Shown here piece by piece: positions 1 through 7,938 of a stretch of DNA of 64,000 nucleotides. The first letter of the stretch is position 1. Every line of letters starts with the position of its first letter. The notes beneath the pieces are model-generated. The model was given only the letters and a program-made list of their open reading frames with translations, did not search any database and was not told the DNA's origin. The stretch covers positions 1,116,001-1,180,000 of the forward strand of contig OZ244707.1 of assembly GCA_965218875.1 (NCBI GenBank). Direction: 5' to 3'. The DNA comes from CBDCMJ01 sp965218875. Its GTDB lineage: Bacteria; Chloroflexota; Dehalococcoidia; Lucifugimonadales; UBA3495. The position numbers and the translations under genes were made by a program.

Positions 1-713
1 ATGGCCGCCGTGAAGGTCTCGTAGCGCAGCAGCGATACGGCCCCAAAGTCGCTGAGGGTGTACAACGCCACCAACAGCCCCCCGCCGGCCATGGCGGGCC
101 GCAGTTGGCGCAGCGTCACCCGAAAGAAGGTGGACCAAGGGCCGTGTCCCAGCGCCCGGGAGCTTTCCTCCAGGGAGGGGTCGGCCCGCATCAGGGCTCC
201 CCGGACGTTTAGCAAAACGTAGGGATAGCTGAGGACGACGAGGGTAAGCGTCGCGCCCCAAAAACCGCTGATGTCGGGCAGCCGGTCGACGCCGAAGGGG
301 CCTTGCAGCAACCCCTGCAGCATTCCCTTGGGACCCAACGCCACCACGACGATGAAGCCGCCCACGTAGCTGGGAATGACCAGGGGAAGCGCGGTCAACA
401 CCGCCCACACTCGGCGCATGGGCAGGTCGGTGCGCACCGTAAGCCAAGCCAAGGGGACGGCGGTGATGACGGAGCCCGCGGTTACCGCCGCCATTAACAG
501 CAGGGTACGGCCCAGGATTTCCAGGATGCGCAGGCGAAACAGGGCGGCGCCCGCCTCCCCGGTGGCGTCCAGCGTGCGGACTATTAGGTAGGCCGGCGGC
601 AGCAGCAGCGCCGCCGCGATCAACACGGCGGGCACCGAGACAAAGGGTGAGGGCCAACCCGGTCGTCCGAATGCACGCTGCAGGAGAGAGATTCCGAATA
701 CCCGTGTTAGAAT
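1..713 (-). CDS. Iron(III)-type ABC transporter permease, 3' end beyond window
   Basis: Inner-membrane permease of an FbpB/ThiP-like importer. The open frame runs off the left edge. Several hydrophobic segments are visible, and the cytoplasmic EAA loop reads EESSRALGHGPWSTFFRVTL, which contacts the ATPase. The family normally has two permease halves, so a large part lies outside. The start is uncertain. The reading frame opens after a stop at 738-740, and no ATG lies upstream of the first membrane segment. An ATT at 713 has a strong GGAGGAG six bases before it, while the first GTG (635) has no ribosome site and would trim about 26 residues. The ATPase at 1343 is on the opposite strand and is the likely partner; no substrate-binding protein is seen here. 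Family call confident, start not. Confidence 0.85.
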   Translation of the reverse strand, partial: MLTRVFGISLLQRAFGRPGWPSPFVSVPAVLIAAALLLPPAYLIVRTLDATGEAGAALFRLRILEILGRTLLLMAAVTAGSVITAVPLAWLTVRTDLPMRRVWAVLTALPLVIPSYVGGFIVVVALGPKGMLQGLLQGPFGVDRLPDISGFWGATLTLVVLSYPYVLLNVRGALMRADPSLEESSRALGHGPWSTFFRVTLRQLRPAMAGGGLLVALYTLSDFGAVSLLRYETFTAA

Positions 714-955
714 CGCAGCTCCTCCGGCTGCTCGCGGCTATCGAGCACTCTAGACAGCGACGTTAGCCCCGGCAGGACTAGCTAGACGGAGGCCCAACTT
801 TGCTCTCGCGATAATACGGCCTGCCCTCGAAGGCTTGGCGGACTCGGTCTTCTCCCGCCGGCGCGACCCCCCAACCGGCCGAGTATCCGGCGTTGGCAGG
901 ATACGTAGACTGACCGGCGCCAGTTAACGCCCGCAGCGCCAGCCAACTATACTAT

Positions 956-985
956 AATAGTGTCAGGGTATGCGCACACACTATT
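956..985. promoter_or_regulatory. Inverted repeat, possible operator
   Basis: Perfect 8-bp arms AATAGTGT (956-963) and ACACTATT (978-985) are separated by 14 bases. They follow AT-rich hexamers TATACT and TATAAT at 949-958. The position between the divergent transporter genes, with a DtxR-like regulator close by, makes a repressor site plausible. The sequence does not match the classical DtxR/IdeR box. Confidence 0.35.
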
Positions 986-1198
986 CCCGGGGTAGCGTAT
1001 ACACAAGCAGGCCTTGCGCCCAAACCTCATCAGCGCCCAGGCGGAGGCCGCCCCCGCAGCCCTAGCCCGCTTGGCCCATAATGGCTCATAATGACCCATG
1101 AAAACAAATCCCTGCCGCCACCGAGCCCGGGAGCGGGGGCCCGCTCCCGGGCGATTATGCCCCATGCGGCCGTCGGCGCGCGGCGCTTATTCGGGGAG

Positions 1199-1227
1199 TT
1201 GACAAGGCCCCGGTATGCGTCTACACT
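1199..1227 (+). promoter_or_regulatory. Sigma-70-type promoter for the ABC ATPase gene
   Basis: TTGACA at 1199-1204 and TACACT at 1222-1227 are separated by 17 bases. Predicted transcription starts near 1234, giving a leader of about 110 bases before the ATG at 1343. Confidence 0.55.
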
Positions 1228-1342
1228 ACTGCACCGTCGGCATAGAGATACCGGCGTGGCAAGCATAGACGAGACATAAACTTCGGCGGCATTATTCCGG
1301 CGGGTATGACGGGGATTCACGGGACCTTCACCCTAGGAGCAT

Positions 1343-2515
1343 ATGCCAACTACCGTTAGCGAACGCCTGGGCAACCTGACCAGCTTGTCGGCCAAGGGCG
1401 GAGAAGCCCCTGTCCGGCGTAACGGTAGTTCCGGTAGCCCGGCGCTGGAGTGCCGGGGCCTGTCCAAGCGCTTCGGCGGAGCGCAGGCCGTGCAAGGACT
1501 GGACCTGAGCGTCGATCAGGGCCGGGTCTTGGCCATCGTCGGCCCCAGCGGCTGCGGCAAGACCACCGCCCTGCGCCTCATCGCCGGATTCGAACAGCCC
1601 GACGCCGGGACCGTGGCCCTGCAGGGGCGCGTAGTGGGCCGGGCCGGCAACGGCCTGCCCCCGGAGAAGCGCCGGGTGGGCATGGTCTTCCAAGAGGGAG
1701 CCCTTTTCCCCCACCTTACCGTAGAACAGAACATAGCCTACGGCCTTCCCAGGGCGGGGCGGCGCAAGGGCAGGATGGAGGAAGTGCTGGAGCTTACGGG
1801 GTTGGCCGGCCTGCGCGACCGGATGCCCTACGAGCTTTCCGGAGGGCAGCAGCAACGGGTGGCCCTGGGCCGCGCGCTGGCTCCCGGGCCCGAGGTGTTG
1901 CTGCTGGACGAACCCTTCTCCAACCTAGACCCCAACCTTCGAGACCGGGTGCGCCGGGACGTCCTGGACATCGTGCGGGCCAGCCAGTCCACCACCGTGT
2001 TCGTGACCCACGACCAGGAGGAAGCGCTCTTCTTGGGAGATTCCATCGCCGTGATGAACCAGGGCCGGGTGGAGCAAGAAGGTTCTCCCGAGGAGATATT
2101 CCACAACCCGCAGACCCGCTTCGTGGCCCAGTTCATCGGCCTAGTGGAATTCCTGCCCGCCTGGAGCGTCGATGGGGTACTGACCACGGAGGTGGGGCCG
2201 GTGTCGTGGCCTTCGTCCCTGAACAACCCGGTCGGCGGCCAGAGCGGCCGCGACGGCGGGGTAACGGCCCTGGAGCTCATGGTGCGGCCCGACTGCCTGG
2301 AGTGCCGCCCCAGCGACGAGGGACAGGGTGTAGTGGTAGACCGGGAGTTCCGGGGCGCGTTCTACCTATACCGGGTGGCCCTCCCCTCGGGTCGTTCGGT
2401 GCGCTGCCTCCTCCCCCACACCGCGGAGTACCCCCTGAGTTCCAAGGTAGAGGTCTCGCTCCGGCAAGGACACAAGGTAAGACCCTTCCGGGACCAGTTG
2501 TCCGTCGTCGGTTGA
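1343..2515 (+). CDS. ABC transporter ATP-binding protein, iron(III)/FbpC type
   Basis: The 390-residue protein energises import through the permease encoded divergently at the left edge. Visible motifs are Walker A GPSGCGKTT (about residues 67-75), the Q-loop region VFQEGALFPHLT, signature LSGGQQQRV, Walker B VLLLDEP and H-loop VTHD. A C-terminal extension of about 130 residues resembles the TOBE regulatory domain of FbpC/PotA-type ATPases. The N-terminus has about 35 low-complexity residues before the domain; the start is supported by AGGAG seven bases upstream. Substrate specificity (ferric iron, thiamine or another ligand) cannot be fixed from the ATPase, but a DtxR-like gene next door favours a metal. 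Confidence 0.9.
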   Translation: MPTTVSERLGNLTSLSAKGGEAPVRRNGSSGSPALECRGLSKRFGGAQAVQGLDLSVDQGRVLAIVGPSGCGKTTALRLIAGFEQPDAGTVALQGRVVGRAGNGLPPEKRRVGMVFQEGALFPHLTVEQNIAYGLPRAGRRKGRMEEVLELTGLAGLRDRMPYELSGGQQQRVALGRALAPGPEVLLLDEPFSNLDPNLRDRVRRDVLDIVRASQSTTVFVTHDQEEALFLGDSIAVMNQGRVEQEGSPEEIFHNPQTRFVAQFIGLVEFLPAWSVDGVLTTEVGPVSWPSSLNNPVGGQSGRDGGVTALELMVRPDCLECRPSDEGQGVVVDREFRGAFYLYRVALPSGRSVRCLLPHTAEYPLSSKVEVSLRQGHKVRPFRDQLSVVG

Positions 2516-2805
2516 CGACCGGGTTAGCCCCGATGAGCGTTCCCCCTCTTGCCGGCCCTCCACCGTCCGGCCCGCTCCCGCCCCGGCTACCCTCACGGGA
2601 CATCAGTCCCGCAATAGTGCCTCGTTGCCGGCGCCCGTCCCGCCCCCCGGACCCCTATTTGGCCCAATTCCTTCGCCAAAACTTGGGGGAAGCACTCGCG
2701 ATAAAACTCATGCTTGCCGGACGGCTAGCCTTTGCCAAGTAGCGATGAGGTCTAATCCCTGTTACCATAGGGGCTGCGCCATCATACGTTTCGTTAAGGT
2801 AGTCC

Positions 2806-3546
2806 ATGGCTCGCAAGAAGAAAGACGACTCACCCGTCCCGGGAGACCTGAGCCTTCCCGATGACCGACTCTCGCCGGGAACCGAGAACTACCTGCTGTG
2901 CCTGTACAAGCTCTGGGAGGACTCGGAGGTCCCCACGGTGACCCAGCTTACCGATACCCTGAAGCAGCTTCCCCACGGCGAGGGCATGGGCACCTCGGCG
3001 CCCTCGGTGGCCGGGATGGTCCGCCGGATGCAGCGCCAGGCGCTGGTCGACGTGGGTGCCGACAAACGCATCCGGCTGACCCGCAAGGGACTGGAGGGGG
3101 CGGAAAACATCGCCCGCCGGCACCGGCTGGCCGAATGGCTGGTGGTCAGCCTGTTGGGAATGGAGCTTCACCAGGCCCACAATGAGGCCCACCGGCTGGA
3201 GCACGGCATGTCCCGCGAGCTGGAAGAGAAGCTGGTGGAGCGGCTGGGGTATCCCAAACGTTCGCCCTTCGGGCGCCCTATCCCCGGGTCGGGGGAGCCC
3301 AAGGTGCCGCCCAATGCCCTGACGCTGGACACCGCCGCCCCCGACGTGAAGTACATCGTGGCCCGGGTGCCGGAAGAGGACCCGGAGTTGTTGGAGTTTC
3401 TGGGGGCCTGCCAGATCGTTCCCGATTGCGAGGTCGCGGTAACCAGGGCAACCCCGTACCTGGGCGTGGTGCAGGTGGCCACCCAGAAGGACAGCGTGTC
3501 CCTGGGCTACAACGTGGCCCGCCAGATCTTGGTGCGCGCCCCGTAG
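2806..3546 (+). CDS. DtxR/MntR-family metal-dependent transcriptional regulator
   Basis: The 246-residue protein has an N-terminal winged helix (about 25-95, with PSVAGMVRRMQRQALV as the recognition region), then the metal-binding and dimerisation part with HRLEHGMSRELEEKL and the family pattern PFGRPIPG. A C-terminal FeoA/SH3-like domain follows from about residue 175. Family members repress iron or manganese uptake genes when metal-loaded. The adjacent ABC importer is the obvious candidate target. The preceding 290 bases contain no gene. The HxxEH metal ligands are present. Confidence 0.88.
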   Translation: MARKKKDDSPVPGDLSLPDDRLSPGTENYLLCLYKLWEDSEVPTVTQLTDTLKQLPHGEGMGTSAPSVAGMVRRMQRQALVDVGADKRIRLTRKGLEGAENIARRHRLAEWLVVSLLGMELHQAHNEAHRLEHGMSRELEEKLVERLGYPKRSPFGRPIPGSGEPKVPPNALTLDTAAPDVKYIVARVPEEDPELLEFLGACQIVPDCEVAVTRATPYLGVVQVATQKDSVSLGYNVARQILVRAP

Positions 3547-3555
3547 GCTGGCCGC

Positions 3556-4122
3556 CTACTCTCTAGCCGCCAGGGTCCGGCGCACGGCGGCCCAGCCCTC
3601 GGCCATGCTGCGGCCCGGCATGGCCGCCCCTTCCGCGGGCCCCACTTGGAGGAGCACGAACACCGGCCCCGGTTGGGCCATAGCTTCCTCCAGCCCCAGG
3701 ACCAGCTCTTCCAGGTCGTCGAACTGGTAGGTCCGGGCGTAGCCAGCGCCCCTGGCCATGGCCGTGAAGTCCATCCTGTCCCGTTGCCCGAGGGGAAGCC
3801 CTTGTGTTGACGAATTGGAGACGTCGTCGAACACCAGGTGCACCAGGTTTTCCGGCCCCGACTGGCCGACGGTGGCCAGCCCGCCGGGGTCGGTCCGCAG
3901 CGTTGCGTCACAGTCTAGGACCATCACTCTGCTGTCCGGCCGGGCGAGGGCCAGCCCCAGCCCCACGGCGGGGGCCAGATTCATGCAGTCCTTGAGGTCT
4001 ACGTCCAGGTCCCGCCGCTGGGACACCGCGCTCCAATCGCGCAACGCCGCCGACGTGGCCACAACCAGGGCGTCTTTGCGGTGAAAGCTAACCGCCCTGA
4101 CCGCTTCCATCGAGGGGATCAC
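3556..4122 (-). CDS. Diverged ComE-like TPP-enzyme subunit with degenerate cofactor motif
   Basis: The 188-residue protein aligns by eye along its whole length with the gene at 4535-5125, including the segment before the cofactor motif (GLGLALARPDSRVMVLD against GLGIALAHPERKVMVLD) and the C-terminal GPVFVLLQV. However, the thiamine-diphosphate/Mg motif GDGSLLMN of the paralogue is here CDATLRTD, and the downstream FDNGVYAV is FDDVSNSS. It is probably not an active decarboxylase subunit and may be structural or decaying. It overlaps the membrane-protein gene upstream by 35 bases, suggesting translational coupling. Confidence 0.7.
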   Translation of the reverse strand: MIPSMEAVRAVSFHRKDALVVATSAALRDWSAVSQRRDLDVDLKDCMNLAPAVGLGLALARPDSRVMVLDCDATLRTDPGGLATVGQSGPENLVHLVFDDVSNSSTQGLPLGQRDRMDFTAMARGAGYARTYQFDDLEELVLGLEEAMAQPGPVFVLLQVGPAEGAAMPGRSMAEGWAAVRRTLAARE

Positions 4123-4360
4123 TGCGTCCCTCCGCTTCCTGGCCCGCCGGGCCTTCTCGTATCGTCGCCAGGTTTCCCCTTCGGGCCAGCACCATCAGGT
4201 ACATTGCCGCTATGACCGAGGCGGCGCCCGCCACTACCATCAGAGGACTGGGACGGGATACGCCCTGGTACAGCAGCCAGAAGCCCAGCGCCAACCCCCC
4301 GTAGCCCAGCAGCCTTCCCAACAGACCTCGGAGCAGGAATTTCAGTATCGTCAACGCCAC
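4088..4360 (-). CDS. Small membrane protein, unknown function
   Basis: The 90-residue protein has two hydrophobic segments (about 17-34 and 38-56) and a polar, acidic tail. It sits between the functional and the degenerate TPP-enzyme subunits on the same strand. Its 3' end overlaps the start of the degenerate subunit by 35 bases. No family is recognised. The next 174 bases upstream hold no gene. Confidence 0.55.
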   Translation of the reverse strand: MALTILKFLLRGLLGRLLGYGGLALGFWLLYQGVSRPSPLMVVAGAASVIAAMYLMVLARRGNLATIREGPAGQEAEGRSDPLDGSGQGG

Positions 4361-4534
4361 GGATTAACGACCGTCCGGCGCGCGGGTCTTCGGGGCCCTG
4401 TCCGAGGCGAACTGAAGGCCATTCGACTTCGCAAGATACCAGTTGTCGACGCGACAGCGGGTGTTGGTTACAGACCAAGGCGCGGCGTCGGCACTTCACG
4501 GGCAGACCGTTCGAACCCTTTGCTTGCGGGAAGG

Positions 4535-5125
4535 TCAGCCCGCGCCAATGGCCTCCGGCAACTCTTCGATAGCGGCGTGGATGTTGCGCCGCGCCCGGGG
4601 GCGGAACTGGACTGGGGTGTTCTCGATTTCCGGCGCCACCGCCAGGCGCACGAACACCGGGCCCTCGGTGGCCAGCACCCGGTCAATGCTGGTGGTGAGG
4701 TCCTCCAGGTTGTCGAAGGAGAAGGCGGCCGCGTACCCCGCTGCCTTGGCCAACTCTTCCCAGTCGGCGCGCCCGGCGCCGGGTACCGGCTGCCCGCCGG
4801 TTACCGCGTAGACGCCGTTGTCGAAGAGAAAGTGGTAGAGGTTGCGGGGCGCCTTGTTGGACAGGGTGACCATGGTCCCCAGGTTCATCAGCAGGCTGCC
4901 GTCCCCGTCCAGGACCATCACCTTCCGCTCCGGGTGGGCCAGCGCTATGCCCAATCCCACGGAGGACGCTTTCCCCATGCATCCGGAAAGGGGGAAATCC
5001 AGCTTTTCGTTGGTGGTAATGCTGGGCAATCCGAAGCGCACGTTGTTGGCGTTCATGGTGGGCACGAAGACCGCCCCGTCACGCTTGTTGTCGAGGAGCC
5101 TTACGGCGTCGGTGTTGTTGATCAT
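4535..5125 (-). CDS. Thiamine-diphosphate-dependent decarboxylase, TPP-binding (beta, ComE-like) subunit
   Basis: The 196-residue protein has the cofactor motif GDGSLLMN followed by the conserved Asn region FDNGVYAVTGG. Size and layout match ComE of sulfopyruvate decarboxylase and the C-terminal half of phosphonopyruvate decarboxylase. It would bind TPP and Mg at the interface with the alpha subunit encoded 24 bases upstream. The substrate may be sulfopyruvate, phosphonopyruvate or another 2-oxo acid; the sequence does not decide. The sulfur-oxidation genes at 56-62 kb make an organosulfur substrate attractive but unproven. Confidence 0.85.
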   Translation of the reverse strand: MINNTDAVRLLDNKRDGAVFVPTMNANNVRFGLPSITTNEKLDFPLSGCMGKASSVGLGIALAHPERKVMVLDGDGSLLMNLGTMVTLSNKAPRNLYHFLFDNGVYAVTGGQPVPGAGRADWEELAKAAGYAAAFSFDNLEDLTTSIDRVLATEGPVFVRLAVAPEIENTPVQFRPRARRNIHAAIEELPEAIGAG

Positions 5126-5149
5126 CGCAGGAAACCTCTCAAATACCGG

Positions 5150-5656
5150 CTAGACGCCAAACTCGGTGCCGACCAGGACGGCCACCGGCTTCTGGGTGCG
5201 CTCGGCTTCCGCCGCCGCGATGGTGATGCGGTCCGCGTCCTCATCGGTCTCAATGAGGAAGTAGTCGATGCCCCAGGCGTGTAGGATGTGTTCGATGTAC
5301 CGGGCTGCCGAATCGGTGGTCACCCCGTGGCGGCTCCAACCCCGGTAGCCGATCAGCATCACCAGGGGCTGGTTCACGTCCAGGCCCAGGCCGCGGATGG
5401 AGTCCCCCGACTCGAACACGCCGGTGTTTTGAATCAGGACCACCGGCTTCTTGCCGCCCACCCACAGGCCCGCCGCGATGGCCATGGTCTCCCCTTCGCG
5501 GCACACGGGCACCAGGTCCAGGGACTCCTCGTTGGTCAGCAACTGGTACATGAAGTTGGTCTCGCTGTCCGGAAGCCAGACCACGTGGGTGAAATTGTTC
5601 TTCTTCAGCTCTTCGACGATCGCCGCTGGGTGCAGCACCACTTCCGGTGTAGTCAT
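5150..5656 (-). CDS. Thiamine-diphosphate-dependent decarboxylase, alpha (ComD-like) subunit
   Basis: The 168-residue protein matches the N-terminal (pyrimidine-binding) half of the enzyme. It shows the catalytic Glu region CREGETMAIAAGLWVGG and the LIQNTGV strand, both typical of ComD. An upstream in-frame start at 5695 exists, but the ATG at 5656 has AAGGAG six bases before it and is preferred. It pairs with the beta subunit immediately downstream to make a heteromeric enzyme. Confidence 0.85.
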   Translation of the reverse strand: MTTPEVVLHPAAIVEELKKNNFTHVVWLPDSETNFMYQLLTNEESLDLVPVCREGETMAIAAGLWVGGKKPVVLIQNTGVFESGDSIRGLGLDVNQPLVMLIGYRGWSRHGVTTDSAARYIEHILHAWGIDYFLIETDEDADRITIAAAEAERTQKPVAVLVGTEFGV

Positions 5657-5852
5657 CGAGACTCCTTCTGGGCATGGTTCGCGGGGCTGGTCCAAGCATT
5701 AGCCTGACTTCGTGCGGCCCGCCACATTATAGGGAAGTAAGGTTTTTGCCGTCAACCGAGCTTGGGCCGCCGAGCAGGGTTATTCAAGGGTTATTCAATT
5801 GTCACCCGGGAAGGGCGCTGCAACGGAAGGTAGCAGCAACGGGCGCTTCCAT

Positions 5853-5990
5853 ATTATCCCGAACCCGATAATCCCCAACCCGCTGCTTCCCAGTCGTCTC
5901 CAACCCGCTGCTCTCCTGTCATTCCCAACCCGCCGCTTCCCTGTCATTCCGAACCCGCCGCTTCCCTGTCATTCCGAACCCGTCGGATAC
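5853..5990. repeat. 25-bp tandem repeat array
   Basis: The anchor AACCCG recurs at 5862, 5877, 5902, 5927, 5952 and 5977, so the period is 25 bases over five units. A typical unit reads AACCCGCCGCTTCCCTGTC followed by ATTCC. Later units are the most alike. CATTCC units recur in the array at 43603. Confidence 0.75.
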
Positions 5991-5996
5991 GGGTGA

Positions 5997-6054
5997 GGAA
6001 TCTCAAGCCGCTGTTAAGAGCTATGGTGAGCCGACCTGAGGCATTTGAGATTCC
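5997..6054. repeat. Inverted repeat, 10-bp arms
   Basis: GGAATCTCAA at 5997-6006 is the exact complement of TTGAGATTCC at 6045-6054, with 38 bases between. It directly follows the tandem array, as in small palindromic intergenic elements. Confidence 0.6.
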
Positions 6055-6480
6055 TAGCTGCACTCGGAATCACCATGGCCTTGCTGAGGCCATATAAGGG
6101 TAATGAAAATGACGGACCGCCGAGCGGCTCATCACCAACGGCCAGGGCTTGCAGCTATGCATTTTAGATTCCTCGTCGCTGCGCTCCGGCGGAATGACCG
6201 AGTGGGGCGTAGGGCGGCTCCTGCCTGGCTACTAGCCCCTCCCAGTCATGCTCGGGCCTCGTACTCCGTCTATTTTCATGGCAGTGGCATTTGGTAACAA
6301 TTAAATGACCCTGGGTAGCTGCCGCCTCTCCCTTGACAGTCCCGAAAGCCCATGCCCAAACTGAGACCACAGCCTCCGCACGCCACCGGCCCCAAACCCC
6401 CTTAACGCTCTTTGACCGGTGACTGGGACCGGTGACTGGCCGCCGGCCACTCCGATAGGGGGCCGGGAGGATTTCGCCCC

Positions 6481-6732
6481 GTGACCGATTCTTTGCCTAT
6501 TCGTTCCAACGAGAAAACGAATCCTACCCCCCGCCGCGGCGGCCAAGGGTCCTTCATCACGACGTCGGACTATCAGCCCAAAGCATATGACGTGGCTTCT
6601 GAGCAGGGCTTCCCGCGCATCGGTCTAATCAACGGCAGCCAGTTGGTCGATCTCCTCATCGAGCACTGGGACTTCCTCCCCGGAGAGCTTCGTGAGAAGC
6701 TGGGCCTAAGAAAAGGATTGGTGCGCTCATAA
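6481..6732 (+). pseudogene. C-terminal remnant of an Mrr-family restriction endonuclease
   Basis: An 83-residue frame beginning at GTG. Residues about 24-60 (FITTSDYQPKAYDVA, then IGLINGSQLVDLLIEH) match the end of the Mrr catalytic domain, where FITTS-x-F/Y and the LIDG-x-L-x-x-LM segment are conserved. The catalytic D...QxK part is missing upstream, and the first 23 residues are unrelated, so this is a 3' fragment fused to new sequence. A short translated product is possible but could not be a nuclease. Confidence 0.7.
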
Positions 6733-6838
6733 CCAAGAGGTCTCAGCACAAAGTAGGGACCTCAGGGGTGAATCTCGCCGGCACTGCGGGGGAAGGTGAC
6801 TGGCATGACGGAAGACCCGACCCGCGGAAGGGCTGAAA

Positions 6839-7567
6839 ATGACCAAACGGCGCATGGTGCGCTTCGGCGACGCCACTATCGAGTATGAGGTGCGGCGCAG
6901 CCGGCGGCGCAAGAAAACGGTCCACATCACGGTGGACCGCCGCGGCGTGCTGGTCGCCGCCCCCTGGACTACGCCCAACAACGAGTTGGAGGCCATCGTG
7001 CTCCAGCGGGCCTCCTGGATCCTCCGCCACGTGGCCGGAGAGGTTGCCGAGGCCGGACCTAACAGCCTCGCTGCCGCGGAGACGCTGCCCTACATGGGCC
7101 ACCAGGTCCGGATGACGGTGGAGACCGCCGACGTGGGGTCACCTGAGGTCAGGTTCGATGGCTGGAGCTTTAGGGTGGCCCTCCCGCCGCACCTGAAAGG
7201 CGATGACCGAGACCAGTCGATTCGCGGCGTCATGGCCGGCTGGTACAGAGACCAGGCCGCCCCACGGCTGGCGGCCGACGTCGGCAGCTGGTGGCCTTGG
7301 CTGGGTGGAAGCAAGGAGTCCCGGGTTATCATCGGCAACCAGCGCCGGCGCTGGGGGAGTTGCGCCGCCGACGGCACCCTGCGCTTTAGCTGGCGGGTCA
7401 TGATGCTGGAGCCGTCCCTCATCGAGTACATAGTGGTCCACGAGATGGCCCACTTGACCCATCTGGACCACTCGGCGGCCTTCTGGGGGCTGGTGGCCCA
7501 GGTGCTGCCCGACGCCCAGGACCGGCGCCGGCGGCTGCGGGAGACCGAGCGTGGGCTTCCGCTCTAG
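6839..7567 (+). CDS. YgjP/SprT-like zinc metallopeptidase (DUF45 family)
   Basis: The 242-residue protein has the family pattern RRWGSCAADGTLRFSWR, then VVHEMAHLTHLDHSAAFW, giving HExxH plus a downstream His as zinc ligands. No signal peptide, so cytoplasmic. Relatives are often neighbours of type I or Mrr restriction genes, which fits the Mrr fragment just upstream. Their biological substrate is mostly unknown. Its last four bases overlap the convergent gene at 7564. Confidence 0.85.
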   Translation: MTKRRMVRFGDATIEYEVRRSRRRKKTVHITVDRRGVLVAAPWTTPNNELEAIVLQRASWILRHVAGEVAEAGPNSLAAAETLPYMGHQVRMTVETADVGSPEVRFDGWSFRVALPPHLKGDDRDQSIRGVMAGWYRDQAAPRLAADVGSWWPWLGGSKESRVIIGNQRRRWGSCAADGTLRFSWRVMMLEPSLIEYIVVHEMAHLTHLDHSAAFWGLVAQVLPDAQDRRRRLRETERGLPL

Positions 7568-7878
7568 CCCTGCCGGTCGCGTGATAGAGCGCCCGGAGCC
7601 CCTGAACTGAAGAAGCTATCGAGTTGCCCCATGGCCCCGCACTCCTCGATCAGGAGGTTGGCGGCGTGGTCCACGGCGTCCGCGAAGCCCCCTTCCTGCG
7701 GGTAACCGGATCCTTTCCGACCCAATACCCACCCCCACGTCTCATCCTCCATAAGCCCTATGATGAAGTCACGGTGTTCATGAGCGCGACACTGGAGATT
7801 AACTGTCGCTGAGTCCGGAGAGGTCCGGGTTACCTCAAACACTTCCCCCCGGTGCGGATACATCCGCTTGATAACCAT
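7564..7878 (-). CDS. Conserved-looking small cytoplasmic protein, unknown
   Basis: A 104-residue protein with mixed alpha/beta character; the ATG at 7878 has AGGAGG seven bases upstream, which is better than the start 33 bases earlier. No hydrophobic segment. It is convergent with the peptidase gene and lies 60 bases downstream of asnS on the same strand. No family recognised. Confidence 0.6.
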   Translation of the reverse strand: MVIKRMYPHRGEVFEVTRTSPDSATVNLQCRAHEHRDFIIGLMEDETWGWVLGRKGSGYPQEGGFADAVDHAANLLIEECGAMGQLDSFFSSGAPGALSRDRQG

Positions 7879-7938
7879 GGCGCTGCCTCCTGTGCTTCCT
7901 CTCTTCGCCACGGGGGCGTTGCAGCACCCCCGCCTCGC

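Larger units (their letters stand above)
714..1342. other. Divergent intergenic region between permease and ATPase genes
   Basis: No gene is seen. It holds a canonical promoter for the ATPase, an inverted repeat close to AT-rich -10-like sequences, and a strong palindrome near 1130-1152 (CCGGGAGC and GCTCCCGG arms). There is a CATAATG motif twice at 1078-1098 and an inverted relative (ATTATG) at 1154. Such a long divergent region between metal-transport genes is a natural place for metal-responsive control. Confidence 0.5.
5657..6480. other. Repeat-rich intergenic region
   Basis: 824 bases without a convincing gene. It contains a degenerate 25-bp tandem repeat, an inverted repeat GGAATCTCAA/TTGAGATTCC, further ATTCC/GGAAT fragments (for example 6169-6198), and a duplicated GACCGGTGACTGG near 6412-6440. 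The makeup resembles decayed dispersed intergenic elements. Confidence 0.5.

Noticed and set aside
1450..2742. Long frame of 430 codons overlapping the ABC ATPase.
   Set aside because: Arg/Pro/Gly-rich shadow of the GC-rich ATPase gene; the ATPase frame has all motifs.
4500..4525. CGTTCGAACC resembles a tRNA T-loop.
   Set aside because: The flanks do not pair as a five-base T-stem on either strand, and no acceptor or anticodon arm is present.
5853..5990. CRISPR array.
   Set aside because: Units are contiguous with a 25-bp period and no unique spacers; no cas genes nearby. The same holds for 43603-43692.
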